DNA of 64,000 nt from Epiperipatus broadwayi (Eukaryota; Onychophora; Udeonychophora; Euonychophora; Peripatidae): contig JAQFVV010006200.1 in the NCBI GenBank assembly GCA_028023455.1, forward strand, positions 3,171,738 through 3,235,737, given 5' to 3'. Shown here in pieces: positions 11,331-24,300 of this stretch. The position numbers were made by a program, and so were the translations under genes. Within the stretch, counting starts at the first letter, position 1. Every line of letters begins with the position of its first letter. The notes under the pieces are model-generated. The model did no database searches. It had not been told where the DNA came from and worked only from the letters and a program-made list of their open reading frames with translations.

Positions 11331-11619
11331 GATAATGAAAACAACATCTATATAATTAGCCCCATTATACACTTGTGCAAAGTAAAATAAGATTCTGTGT
11401 CAGCTTCAGTTCCCATTACTTTTTGCCAATGGTAAACAAAATGTCTGAATGTGTTGTCTTGTACTAATAACAATACTCAATAGTATAAAATAATATATTT
11501 AATACTTTGCATTTATATATTAGATACTATGAACAGTTATGCTCATCTGCAAGACATACTGTGAAAGAGGTTGAATATAAACAAAATTTTTTTTTTTTTA
11601 TAAAAATGTGCCTTCAAAT

Positions 11620-12360
11620 TTTTAACTTTTTTAGTAAAAAATTTTATATATAAAATCCCTACTTTCTCTGTTATCTGATTGGTGACTGTATGAATGTTTG
11701 TTCGATGTCATGTGTCAAATTCACAACCACTTTTTATGCGAGCAATTCCACCATTAAATAAAAACCACTGGGGAAAAAATCAGTATGTGTATTTTTAACT
11801 ACAAAGATATAGTATATATTTCAAGATTCCTAGCCAAATCCAGAAATAGCCACAAATGCTGTTTCATAATTCGGCATTAAGGCCCTCTTTGCTTTCATGG
11901 TCCGTCAATCCCTTAATATAGTTCAGATAAATGAGATAGCAATGTTTAATAAATAAAAAAACATATTTACATTAAATCTTAAAAAAAAAAAAAAAAATTG
12001 TTAAAGCAACCAATTAAAAAAATATACCACAAAATGACAGGCTCAAAGACCAGAATATTTGTATTCTGACATTAATAAACAATAACTATTAATAAAGCTT
12101 AAAAAACTATTAGAATTAGCCGTGACCTATTGAAAAATCGAAAAAAAAAAAGCTATGTTCTTTTATTCAGAGGGCACTCCAGTAAAAATATATTTGTGCT
12201 GTAAAGCTGTCAAATATAACAAGTATATTTAAATTGTAAATTTTAATTTAGTTTTATTAAAATTCAGAAATTTATTTATTTAATATTAAAATGTTTTGTT
12301 TAATTTACATTAAATCTTAAAAAAAAAAAAATGTCAAAGTAACCAATTAAAAAAAATCAT
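11620..12360 (-). repeat. Dispersed repeat B, copy 1 (minus)
   Basis: On the minus strand from 12360 the order is: AATTGGTTACTTTGACA, poly-T, AAGATTTAATGTAAATTAAA, a TACTGGAGTGCCCTCTGAAT block, TTTTTTAAGCTTTATTAATA, a second AATTGGTTGCTTTAACA, GACCATGAAAGCAAAGAGG, and TTTAATGGTGGAATTGC. The plus-strand copy at 60831-61830 shows these blocks in the same order. It is noncoding. No TIR or tail is recognisable, so its class is unknown. Confidence 0.65.
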
Positions 12361-12904
12361 AGTTCTAAATGTGAAATTATAAAAAAAAGGAGTTACATTT
12401 GCCTACATATTTTTCTCTCCTAAAAATCGTTGACTGCCTTTTGAAATGAAAAATGATTGCAGATTCTAAATTTATTAACTGTTTTTGTCATTTAAATAAA
12501 TGTTATTTTGGTTGTCATGTTTTCAGTATTGGTGATGATTATTCTGTAAGAAGATGTTTTTAACAAGGTTGGTCTATCAAGTCTAAAATCAAAATAGTTT
12601 TGAGCAAGTAATAAATGAGTTCTAATCTGTAGGGCATCTTGTTTTTCGGATATCAAGGTTTCATCTTTTAGTAGGACTTTCATGATGCATATATATGTTC
12701 ACACCGGTTTTATAATGTACATATATGTCTATATTACCATGATGATCATATATGGAATTTCAAATTATATGCCTTTCTACTTCTTTATTGTATTTATAGT
12801 TATAAGCAGAATCAATTGGTGATTTCCCCCCTTCCTCATACATTTTTTTTACAATATCAAAATGATTGAATTTATATATATATTTGATTTACAATAATTA
12901 TTGT
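12361..12904. other. No feature seen
   Basis: AT-rich DNA. A 63-codon minus-strand frame here has no recognisable content. Confidence 0.55.
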
Positions 12905-13350
12905 TTAATTAATTTTTTTTTTCTTTTATTGGGGAGAATCTTTTTTCTTATGAACACCTTGAGACTTTTTAACTTTTGAGATAAAAAAAAATGTTCACTA
13001 CCTTATTTTTCTAAATATTAAAGCTATGAATTATCTCAGGTAAAAAGTATTATATATGTTTTGAATCAGAAATTTATGAGGAATATAATGAAATTATCAA
13101 TAAAAATGTACTTTAAAACTCGGGACCATAAATTAGAAATTATGAATAAACAAAATAATAACTTTTTAGGATATTGAAATTTTTTTCCTCACCCTCTTAG
13201 TTTTTTAATATTAATCACTATTTTTCTTGGCCGTATTTTTCCCTTTGATATTTCTGATTTCTAGCAATATATAACATTGCTCTAACATTGTTAAAACTGA
13301 AGTTATTGTGAAAACTGTATCTCAAATCAATTCTTTAAAAATTCAAAAGG
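12905..13350 (+). repeat. Dispersed repeat C, copy 1
   Basis: Matches 56625-57075 in the same orientation. Shared landmarks are GAATCTTTTTTCTTAT, GCTATGAATTATCTCAG, AATTAGAAATTATGA, TTAAAACTGAAGTTAT and CTCAAATCAATTCTTTAAAA. The copies are strongly diverged, perhaps 20%. There is no open frame, and the element class is unknown. Confidence 0.65.
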
Positions 13351-14180
13351 TGACTTTTTATCCAAACAGGTTATAAAATAATTTCATTTTAGGAATAAAT
13401 TGGTGCTGTTGAAAACTTGTCAAATAGAAAATGCTTTCTTTGTAGTGATAACATTTGTTTGTTTTTTTATATATAAAGTTGGATTTCTTTTTGTGAAAAC
13501 TAAAAATATAATAATTTTTTATTTTTTAGTTAAATACATTCTCTTTTTAGATTGAAAGCATTTATGAAACCCTTTGTACTGATAACATTATTTGTAAAAT
13601 TTGTTTTTTGTATTTTTAACTTATTTTTAATAAAATGTTTCTAAAACAAAAATTTGATAATAAAAATATTGAGCAAAACTGTCATAAAGCCGTCTTTTTT
13701 CCCCTTCCATTTATCATTGGAATATTAGCCGAAGGACATCTCACTTTTTATATGGCAGGAAAATGTGGCCTAAATTCATGTGATTTTTTTTATTATTATT
13801 ATTATGCTATACCATACAAAAAAGTTTAATAAAATTTTAATCTGCTATTATTACTTAATATTATATAAAGATGCTATATTGATATTAAAATGAGCATATA
13901 TTTTAAAGTTTTATATTATTAAAATATGCCAAAATGTCATATTAACTTCCATTTAGTAACTTATTAACAGTAGTTTTTATATCATTTTACTCTAAAGCCA
14001 TCAATTCAAAAGTGAATAATCAATGCGCATCAAATAATTGTGCTACTCAGATCTAAACTGCTTTAGGTTATTTGATCTTTACAAGTAAGAAGCAATGGAT
14101 TACATACATATAGTAAATTTTTAAAAAAAATTTTGATAGGAAAACTATTCCTGGACTAGTGTATATTATCCTTTGTTTTT
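13351..14180. other. No feature seen
   Basis: AT-rich. A 64-codon frame at 13635-13829 ends in a tyrosine run from a TAT microsatellite and looks accidental. Confidence 0.55.
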
Positions 14181-14544
14181 AAACAGGCAAAACTCACTAT
14201 ATGTATTGCCATTCACAACAAGCTAGAGAAATCAATGGATGCTTGAAGGCTTGTGCATAAAATCCTCATCTAGTGCCTACTCATCTAATATCCCCAGACT
14301 AGTTTCTGGCTTGTGGCCTTCATCAGTGAGGACCCTTGGATCTGAGAGCACTGCACCTAGATCTTAGGATCTAATGCAACCCTCTAGCAGCCAAAAACTA
14401 GTCAGAAACAAGCCAGAACCTAGTCTGGGGATATTGGATCAGTAGGCACTTGATGGAGATTTTATGCACAAGCCTTTTGGCATCCATTGATTACTCTAGC
14501 TTGCTGTGAGTGGCAATATGTATAGTGAGTTTTTCCTGTTTTAA
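14181..14544. mobile_element. Small palindromic Penelope/retrozyme-type element
   Basis: The ends are AAACAGGCAAAACTCACTA at 14181 and its complement finishing at 14544. The left arm (minus) runs from the terminus through CATCCATTGAT, TTTTATGCACAAGCC and TAATATCCCCAGACTAG into a hammerhead motif. The right arm (plus) repeats these blocks but holds only the 3' half of the ribozyme (GCCAGAACCTAGTC then TGGGGA at 14426-14431). There is no coding sequence. The same terminus recurs at ~44587 and ~46300, so it is a repeated family. It is placed with Penelope-like elements because of palindromic arms plus hammerhead. Confidence 0.65.
14291..14332 (-). ncRNA. Hammerhead ribozyme motif (degenerate stem II base pair)
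   Basis: On the minus strand: stem I TCCTCA (14332-14327), core CTGATGA (14326-14320), stem II A-GGC / loop CACAA / GCC-A, core GAAA (14306-14303), self-complementary stem III ACTAGT, cleavage-site C (14297), stem I partner TGGGGA (14296-14291). All core residues are present. The first stem II pair, normally G10.1-C11.1, is A-A, so activity is doubtful. Stem I is identical to that of the array at 48-49 kb. Confidence 0.65.
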
Positions 14545-16871
14545 TAACAGTTATAAGCAAGCATAAGAAATGATGATTACGTGATGTGTATCCCTTGTTT
14601 TTGTAAGAAGTTATATATAATCAGAATAATATATGAAAGAATAAAAGTACTGAAAGTAGTGTTAGAAATAAATATATCTTAGTTTTGTTTTATAAATCCA
14701 TGGAAAAGATATAAGCCACACTATTAGTTTTCACGAGGCTACGGTTGTCTTCTTTGAAAGAAATAAAAAAAAAAAAAGAATTGAAGTATCTTTATTATTA
14801 AAAATTTATGATTATGAAGTGATTAATTTATTTAAAAGATATTTTAATATTAAAGATGTGCGAGATATAACTGGGAATTATGGATAATTGTATATATTTG
14901 TAGATATGTTTTAGACCTTTGCAATCAGTCTGCTTGTAGAGTAAAAACAATAGTTGTGTTTTAGAGGTTTTTTTTTTTGGCTAGTCTGGTTTAGTTTTGA
15001 ATTTGGGTTATTTTAATTATTATATATATATATCACTTAAGCTAATGACTAAGAATTCCAAATACTATATATATATTGAACATGGCCAATTTGCATATAT
15101 AATTATAGTGTATCCATCTGATACTAGATCAGAAAATGTTTTAGTATCCTCAGTTATTTGCTAATTGTACACAATTTTGATTTTTTATTAAAAGACTAGA
15201 AATATAAGATATATAGTTTCAAAATATTGAAATAAATATGGAACTAGAATAAGAAATCATTATATTTCTAAATTATTTAATAATTTACCTACTGAATTAA
15301 GAATCTTGCAACATTATGATAAAATAAAAAAAATCAAATTAAAAAATATATTAAAGAGGTAGGAAAAGGAAAAAAATTAGTATGTAGGAAAAAATATACA
15401 GAGTATCTAATATTGTACAATTAATATTTTTATCATATAATAATGTATTATTGAAATGTAATTTATTATTATTATTGGCATTTCATGTAAATATTTGAAA
15501 TGTTATAAAAATTTTCTTCTACATAAAAGTGCAACTAGGGATTAGTAGAAGAATAAAATTTGTATATTTTAAACTGTATTTATTTTAATAAATAATATAA
15601 TAATAGATTCTCTCTTAGACAACATTTAAATATCTGCATTATAAAACAGCAATCCACTTTAGAACCATCTCAGTGATGAAAGTCAACAGTTGCATACTAA
15701 TGTAAGAATCTGAGTAGTAGATTATATATAAAATAGTGATAAAAAAATTACAGATTTTACTATAATATACCTTTTACAATCTAGGAGCAATAAGTTCATA
15801 TTTTAAATTTTCAAATGATTATGTAATTATGTAAATTTAAAACAAATCTTAATGATTATTAATTTTAATGACTACAAAAATAGGTGTATGTTTACAATAT
15901 ATGTTCTAAATATTAAATCCATTTTATTAACATCAGAGCTAAGTGTTTATCGTAGCCAACAATTCCTAATAATTAACCTATACATCACAATTAAATACAA
16001 ACAATTCAAAAAAATAAAAATTAATAATAGAAAAATAAATAAAAGATTATTTAAGATACAAATATTGTACAATAAATAATATCACATCAAAGATCAAATG
16101 ATATGACATAAACAAATGAAATTAAATTTCTGTCTAGTGAATGCACTTGTAGAAATTGTGAATTTCATAAAATAAAACGTTCTTTACATGTATATATATT
16201 AGTGACAAAATCTGTTATAAAAGAAATTCCTTCTAAAATGGGCCATACGAGTCTTGATATTACATAGATCTCAATTCAAAATTTGATTTTCATATAATAT
16301 CTCATATCTTAGTTAAATAATAAGTTAGTAGAAGACATTTAAATGCAATCAGCCAACTGACATTGTAATTAAGAACTATCAGTCAACAGAGAAGATTATA
16401 GTGTTTGTTAATCATAAACTCAAGAGATAAAAGGCCAAACTCATTACACTGGCTGTAATAACTATTTTATTTCACCTTTATTTTGTAATTAATAACACGA
16501 TGCGTTGCGGTGAAACTTTTTTATATAATAATTTCTGTAGGCATCAGCTTGTTATTAATTACATTTGCTGATTTATATAATAGCCAATCTTATGTTATGA
16601 ATAATCATAGTACTAATGGTTGCAATGACAAAAATATAAGGAATGAACATTAGGGATTTGCCTATTTGATTCCTTAGCATGGATTAGAAAACTGCGTTTT
16701 GCTAGTCAAATGTGGCTCTTTGATCCTATCTCATGGTTCTTGTAATCAAGATAAACATAAACACAATTTTTATTTCCTCTTGTAATTGTAATTAAATATT
16801 TTGATGACTCTAGGAGGGGGAAAATGCTCATTACAAGATTGTTTCTTGAATTCAGCGTTATGATAGAATAG
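14545..16871. other. No gene seen; short AT microsatellites
   Basis: AT-rich DNA with (TA)n near 15020-15080. The 15852-16079 frame is rich in lysine, asparagine and isoleucine, as expected of chance AT-rich DNA. Confidence 0.6.
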
Positions 16872-17309
16872 TAATTATTGTATGCCATAAATATTTAAAT
16901 ATTAGAAATTTGTGAATAAATCAAACTAAAATAACTTTTTTTTGCTTTCATTTATTTATTTTTAAAATAATTTTTATTTTAGTTAGAAAGTATAAAGATT
17001 CTATTATGCTCTATTACTAAAATAAATGTTCAAATACATCCATAGCCATTCAGAAATTTGTATTTTTAATGAATACATTTTTCATCTCCTTAATTATTGT
17101 ATGCCATGAATATTTAAATATTAGAAATTTGAGAATAAATCAAACTAAAATATTTTTTTTTGTTTTCATTTATTTATTTTTAAAGGAATTTTTATTTTAG
17201 TTAGAAAGTATAAAGATTCTATTATGCTCTATTACTAAAATAAATGTTCAAATATATCCATAGCCATTCAGATATTTGTATTTTTCATGAATACATTTTT
17301 CATCTCCTT
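16872..17309 (+). repeat. Tandem duplication, 2 x 219 bp
   Basis: TAATTATTGTATGCCAT starts at 16872 and again at 17091. The two copies follow each other without a gap, ending CATTTTTCATCTCCTT. They differ by only a few substitutions and a small indel, so the duplication is fairly recent. No TIR or coding content. Confidence 0.85.
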
Positions 17310-19194
17310 CCTTGTAGTTCTTTAATTGGAAATTTAAACAAAACTGCTTGTTTAAAAAATTTGCAGACACCTGTTTTAAGGTATCAGAAGAATGAAAGGG
17401 TCTCCTTTCAATTAACAGCAAATTTATTTCTGCAGCTATATGTAAGTAAAAATGTATTGATAAACTAAATATAGTGCAGAAACTCCAGTTTTCATGATTG
17501 ATTGTTTCCAGAAAAATAACATAAAAGATCAGACTGAAAAATATTGTTAACAGTAAAACAATAAAACTGTTATATATTAACCATAATGCAAAACACCAAG
17601 TGTAATATTTTACTATACTATACATATATTTTTTAAACCCATAAAAATATTTTTATTTTAAACAAATACAAAACTTAATGTAAATAATTAAATAAAAACA
17701 AGAATTATAAAAAATATATTAACATTTTTTTTTTTTTCCATGATTGCATTAACTTTTTTTTGTAAAAAAAAAAAAAAAAAAGATTTCTGGTTCTCCCTGT
17801 AATTTTAGTATTAGCAAATTTAAAAGTTAACACTTCAAAAAAAAATTATCCACTTTTCTTGATTTTGATAGTAAAGGCAGGTATTTTTTCAGGACTAAAT
17901 TAAAAATAGCTTTTTTAAAAAATATAATTCCCTCAGAAATGTTATTTGCAATAAACTGTTTGCTTAAATTCTTATATTTTGGTGTTTTCAGTTGGCAACT
18001 GACAATTAATACTTTGTTTACCTGTTGATAGCTACAAATTTTACATTTAAGCTTCATAAAAACAATTTAAGTTTAAAAAATATTAATGATATAATCATAG
18101 AAAATGCATTTTAGTAAACTTGATACAAATGCCTAATATATTATTATTGTACTGTACTTTAAAATGTGAGATATTTACAATCACATTCACCATTTTTCCC
18201 TTTTTATTACTTCTAGCTTATATTTAAGCTGCTTCTTATTTAAATGAGATATAATTGAAGACACAGTGAAATTAAAAAAAACCTCAAATACTGCAATAAT
18301 TAGATATGTCTATTATATTAGATATAATAATGAATTCTTAGCTATACCAAAGTTTATCCTTCAATAATAATTCCTTCACATGATTACAACATACTATATA
18401 ATGTTTAAACACCATGCACATTTTTTTATAATATCTATACTATAAAATCGTTTAGTTTGTAATTTCTAGTCTATAAAATTTTTTATCAAGTTCTTTGTCA
18501 GTTCAATCATAATGGCATGAAAATGTGAAGAGTGCACATATGAAACTCCCTGTAGTAAATTTTCTACATTTTATTGAACATCTAACACATTTTTTTCATT
18601 GCTGTTAGCTAAAAATTCAAGTAATGTGTGATTAGTAGTAAAATTTCTAAAAATATAAATAAAAAATCAAATAAGTCCTTTCTAAAGCAAGCAAAAGAAA
18701 TAATAATCAACAGTGACTACCCAACCAGATTCAACAATAATTCAAAACAAAAATATTTTTATAATGAAAAACAATTTGATTTTTAAAAAATAAATTTGTT
18801 TTGCCAATAATTTATCAAATAATCATAAATATTATTTCTACCTTAAATATATTCTGTTCTTATAATTTATGTTTGACTATTTTTATCATCTAATATTGTT
18901 TTTTAAAAAAATTGAAACTTTACATAGATTAACTATATAACACATTTCAAATGATATTATTCCCCTCTTCTATTCAAAATGTGTTATATATTAATACTAA
19001 TAGTTGAATGTAATTGATAGTTTAAATGAAATTTGAATTTTTCTAAAAATATTTAACAATTAATATTAGACAATGGAAAATAATCCAACATATAATTGCA
19101 ATTACAATACCATCATCATAAACTTTTAAAACAAATATGTAAGAAATTATATTATTGTACTTGGCTAAATATACTTAACATTTCTATAGTAAAT
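17310..19194. other. No feature seen
   Basis: AT-rich with long A/T homopolymers (17735-17785). The frame on the minus strand at 17248-17625 is hydrophobic and low in complexity and overlaps the tandem duplication; I do not regard it as a gene. Confidence 0.55.
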
Positions 19195-19449
19195 ATTGGT
19201 AGTTATGATTTAAACCATATGTGGCCACGGGGTGATGCTGCAGTACCATCAACAACTGGTAAGAAGCCTGCAAGTGATAAAAATTTTTACAATGACTGAA
19301 ATCGTCGATGGGGAAAAAAAAAGAAATTAAAAAATCACACTAAAATCATCGATGGAAAAAAAAACACTAAAATAGGTAAAAAAAAAAAATTAAAAAATCA
19401 CACTAAAATCATCGATGGAAAAAAAAACACTAAACTCATAAAAAAAGAA

Positions 19450-19671
19450 ATGCCCGAGGCAAACAAACAAATACAAATTGTACAAATAGTAAAAAAAAAA
19501 AAAGATATCGGTAAAAATACGACCCCCCCCCCCCAATCAACAATTCGTCACTTCCTAGGCAATGTATATCAAACAAATACATCGAAAATTAAAAAAAGCA
19601 CAACAAAGTGCTATAAAATTCAAATTAAAAAAACAGAAATGGTTGAAAATAGCAAACAAACAACAAATTGA
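19450..19671 (+). other. Mirrored low-complexity open frame, probably not coding
   Basis: A 73-codon frame beginning MPEANKQIQIV is mirrored by 26064-26315 (-), which begins with the same residues. Beyond the first block the copies diverge by indels that shift frame. The composition is lysine/threonine/asparagine-rich from A-rich repeats. I take both as arm sequence that happens to be open. Confidence 0.5.
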
Positions 19672-19919
19672 CAAATTGAAATGATTAAATCGCACAAATC
19701 ATCGATGGAACCAAAAATAAATAAAAAAATCACCTCAAATCATCAATGGAACAATAAATAAAAAAATCCCCTCAAATCAAGAAAATGCTATAAAGTTCAA
19801 ATTTAAAAAAACAGATATCGGTGAAAATACGACCCCCTCCCCAAATCAACAATTCGTCACTTCTAGGCAATGTATACCAAACATATACATCGAAAATAAA
19901 AAAAAGCACAACAAAAAAG

Positions 19920-20460
19920 GAATTTCATCAAATTATTTAGCTTTCAATATGTGCAAACGATCAGATTTAAAAGCAACGTTTATATAAACTAAAAAGAATA
20001 TTACATGAGAGAATCTATTTCTCAAACTGTATCAAGAATTCGGTGTATTACTAAGAGATAAACTCCCCCCCCCCTCCCGCATGAAGAATTACTGAGTAAC
20101 TTTTCAAAAATGTACACGGAAAGTACAAATTATACAAAAAAAAAAAAAAGAAAATTAAAATTAAAAAAAAAAAAATTGGTGAAAGTATTACGCAAACAAA
20201 CAACAATGGAGAAACGCGGGAAATACAAGAACAGAATTTCATCAAATTATTTGGCTTTCAATATTCGCAAACGATCAGATTTAAAAGCAATGTTTATATA
20301 AACTAAAAAGAATATTACACGAGAGAATCTATTTCTCAAATTGCATCAAGAATTCGATCAAAAATAATTAAAATGCAAATACAGAATTTGGTGTATTACT
20401 AAGAGTAAACCCTCTCCCCATCCCGCATGAAGAATTACTGAGTAACTTTTCAAAAATATA
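19920..20460 (+). repeat. Internal tandem duplication in left foldback arm
   Basis: A block beginning AATTTCATCAAATTATTT (~19920 and ~20236), with AACGATCAGATTTAAAAGCA and GTGTATTACTAAGAG (20043, 20391) and GCATGAAGAATTACTGAGTA, occurs twice in a row. The right arm shows the single-copy form near 25540-25760, so the left arm expanded after the palindrome arose, or the right arm lost a copy. Confidence 0.7.
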
Positions 20461-21340
20461 CATTTAATTTTTAAAAAAGAAAAAGACTATTTGCAAATAA
20501 TAGGTCACAACACTTAAATACAGAGTAATAAATAGTAAGTAATTAAATATAATTATAGCAAGTTATTTATTAATTAATAGTTATAGCATGTTTAAAATAG
20601 AAAGTTTAAAATAATCATCGATTACAGTCACAGGAAAAATTATTATATTTATTGGCAAGAAGGTTACAAGATGTTATTTTAACAAGAATTTAAGTAATTA
20701 AGAACATTAAAATAGAAAGTTTTAAAAATATATTTGTAGAAATATTACCAACTTTTTGTTCGGAGTTCAGTTCGGCGCCATTTACACAATGATGAATTGA
20801 TTGATGTCCTCCTGCCTTGTTTACAACTCTTCTTTAATTAAAATTATAGCACTGTAATCAAAGCTGATCTCCATGTGAATAACAGCAGATTAAAAAAATA
20901 CTTTAACAGAAGACATCGACAAAACACTATAGCAAAGTTATTTAAAGAAGTTGCTGCTTGAAATATAGCATATATAATATCCCAATACAGTTTCGTTTTA
21001 CTTAAACAAAGTTGCAAATTGAAATGTGACGTAATAGCTCTTTCTTACATTAAAAAAATATAGTTGCAATTGAAATGTGATGTAAGAGTTATTTTTTTAC
21101 ATTAAAAAAATATAACACCCCAATCCAATGTAAAATGATAAATATTTCTTCAGCATTTTGCCAAAGAGCAAATATTTTCTTAAAAAGATACTTTAGAACT
21201 ATTATTTTAAATTGGATTGGGGTGTTATATTTTTTTAATGTAAAAAAATAGCTCTTACGTCGCATTTCATTTGCAACTATATTTTTTTAATGTAAGAAAG
21301 AGCTATTACGTCACATTTCAATTTGCAACTTTGTTTAAGT

Positions 21341-24300
21341 CAGGCATGTCAAACTCATTCAAACAATGGGCCACTTTATGCTACTGGTAAGATTCTCGCG
21401 GGCCACATCACACAAATTTTCTTAAAATTGTATTTTGAAAGTGAAAATGCAGGAATATAGATAGGGTAATTAAAGCATATTATGTAGTTTAGTGAATTCA
21501 CTTCAATAATATACAATTGATATAGTATTGCTTTTATTTAAACATTTATTTTATCTGATTACATATTTATAAAACTACAATTTATTGTTTTTACTGGAAA
21601 CTTGCCAGCGTTTTCCTCTTACTAGTTTTTCAATATCTGGATTCAAAGACTGAGAACAAGCAATTTTCATTATGGCAGATAGATGTTTATCAGTTAATCT
21701 TGATCTGTAAGCTGTTTTATTTAATTTCATGCATGAAAATAATTTCACACATAAGTATGTACTTCCAAAAAAGCTTAAAATTTGTGCAGCAAATTTTTTA
21801 ATTTCCGGGTATCTTTCACCTAAATAGGAATAAATTTTCGGAGTTCCTACTTCTCGATATTTGGTTTTTAAAATCGAATCATTCTGGAAATCAATTAATT
21901 CCAGTTGTATCGAAGTCGGAGCTTTTTCGACTTCAAAGGCAAATGGTCCCGTGAGATCGGAAAGCAATTTCTTCGAACTCCTTGAAATCATCAAAACGTT
22001 TATCGAATTCGTCTTTTATTTTTTCAATTTTTGCAGAGTGATGTGAAAACGAGCAACTTTGATTTTGTGCTTTTAACTGCTCACATGTAGGAAAATACGT
22101 CAAAACGTTCTTTTGCAAATGATTTTTAAACAAATTCAGTTTTTGTACAAAGCTTGCAACTGCATCATACATATTCGTTATCAATTGATCTTTGCCTTGC
22201 AATGTAATATTAAGATTATTCAGATGGCCTGTAATATCTATTAAAAATGCTAGGTCTTGTACCCACAATGGATCTTTTATAATTGATATATTTTCGTTGT
22301 TTTCATCTTTCATTTCAAAAAATAATATTATTTCCTCCAAAATCAGATAGAAGCTCTTTAAGACATTGTGGCAGGACAACCAACGAACTTCTGTGTAATA
22401 AGGAAGATCTTCGAATTCGGATTCTAAATCTTTAATTAAGGAACAAAGTAAATTGGCGATGGTTAAGTGCTCTTGATCGAATAAAGTTGACTATCTTTGT
22501 AACTGTTTTAAGTACTTGATCCATTTTTAATAATTTTAAACAGAGAACTTGTTGGTGAATGAGGCAATGAAAAGCTTTGATTTTCGGTTTATCTGGATAT
22601 TCGTCTTGTAATTTCCTTGCTAGTCGTGACGCAAAACCTTTAGTTTCACCTGTCATCGATTTAGCACCATCAGTTGTAACAGAAACAAGCTTGTCAACAG
22701 GCAAGTTAAGTTTTTCTAAAATGCTCCATACGGCATCAAAAATATCTTCACCAGTTGTTGTTCCGTGAAGAGGGATGAATTCCAACAATTCTTCGGTGAT
22801 CCTCATGTTATTATCGCAACCACGAAAAAAAACAGCAACTTGTGCAACATCTCTTATATCCGTACTTTCATCAATAGCAATTGAAAAGAACTGGATTTTG
22901 GTAGATATTTTCTGTAATTGCGAAGTGATGTCATCTGCCATTTCAGTAATTCTATCTGCCACCGTATTTCTTGATAATGAGATGTCTCAAACGCTTGTAC
23001 TTTTTCTGGACAGACAAATTCGGCAGCTTTTATTATACATTCCTTGATTAAAGAACCATCGGTGAATGCTTTTGAATGTTTTGCTAATAAATAGCTTATT
23101 TCATAACTAGCTCTTGTTACTGATTCATTACTTTTTATAAATTTTGTAAGCACTCCTTGCTGGCTACTTAATGAATTCTTCATTGTTTTTAATTTTTCTT
23201 CTCTTATTTTAGCTTCAAAACACGAAAATTGTTTTTCGTGATTAGTGCTATAATGTCGCTTAATATTGTATTCTTTAGCAACACTAATAGTTTCTTTGCA
23301 AATTAAGCACGTAATCTTATTGTTCACTTCCACACAAAAATAATTCAGTTCCCACCTTTCTTGAAATTTTCTTCCCTCGTCATCAATCTTCCGATCTTTT
23401 TTTATTTAGCGTTGGAAGTGGCATTTTCTGTAATAAAAATAGAGCTTTAGATTAAAATTTTTAAAATTTAAAAAATTGCAACTACGTTTATGCAAAATAC
23501 GCTTCGTAAAAATTTAACGCTACTCTAGTATTTAAATGTAAAGAGAGCGCTGCTATCGATTCTCGCTCCTGGAATTATGCTCGATAAATGGAGGTAGCTA
23601 TAAAAGGTACGGATTACGTTTTTCTCTCTCTCTCAGTCCTGACTTCCCAGCACGGAGCAATTAAGATAGAGATGTGACAAAGAAGAAAGCTGTGCATAAG
23701 GCCGTAGGTTAGAAATGGTCGAAGCCACTAAAGTTTCCCAAGGCCGAACATACACTGGTAAAATTGTAGAACTTTTAGTGTTTTCCAAACTGAAATGTAA
23801 TCGTTACTAACTTATATGTAAAATATTATTGTTTCTCATGTTTGATTATAATTAAAATATTATATAACAAAATGCATGCTCGTTATTTCTTATGCTGTCT
23901 GACTAGTTTCAGAAAGATATAAACTCTTGGATATAGCAGTTTACTTATATTTTTTGAATGAGTTATAAAAGGAAACAATCTCCCGCAAATTTTTAACACA
24001 CCAATCCGGATAAAGAAACTAGCGCAACTGCCTTTTGTTACAATTCAAAGAAAAAAACAATATCTGCAGATAGGATTGCTACGTTGGTGGCGCGAATAGC
24101 TGACTAATGTATTTATGTTCTCGGAAGCACAGCAGCACATTATTAACGTTGCCAGCTTTGGTATTCACATATCTCAAATGCTTCATCATCATAAAGGCAT
24201 AAGCTATGCGTGTAACCGAGAATTATAAATTAGCTATGTATGTAGACAACAATTACTGTATATATTTTAGTTCATGTAATTAAATATAAGAGCTTTTTAA

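Noticed and set aside
17248-17625. 125-codon minus-strand frame with hydrophobic stretches
   Set aside because: It overlaps a noncoding tandem duplication, its composition follows AT-rich DNA, and no family motif is visible.
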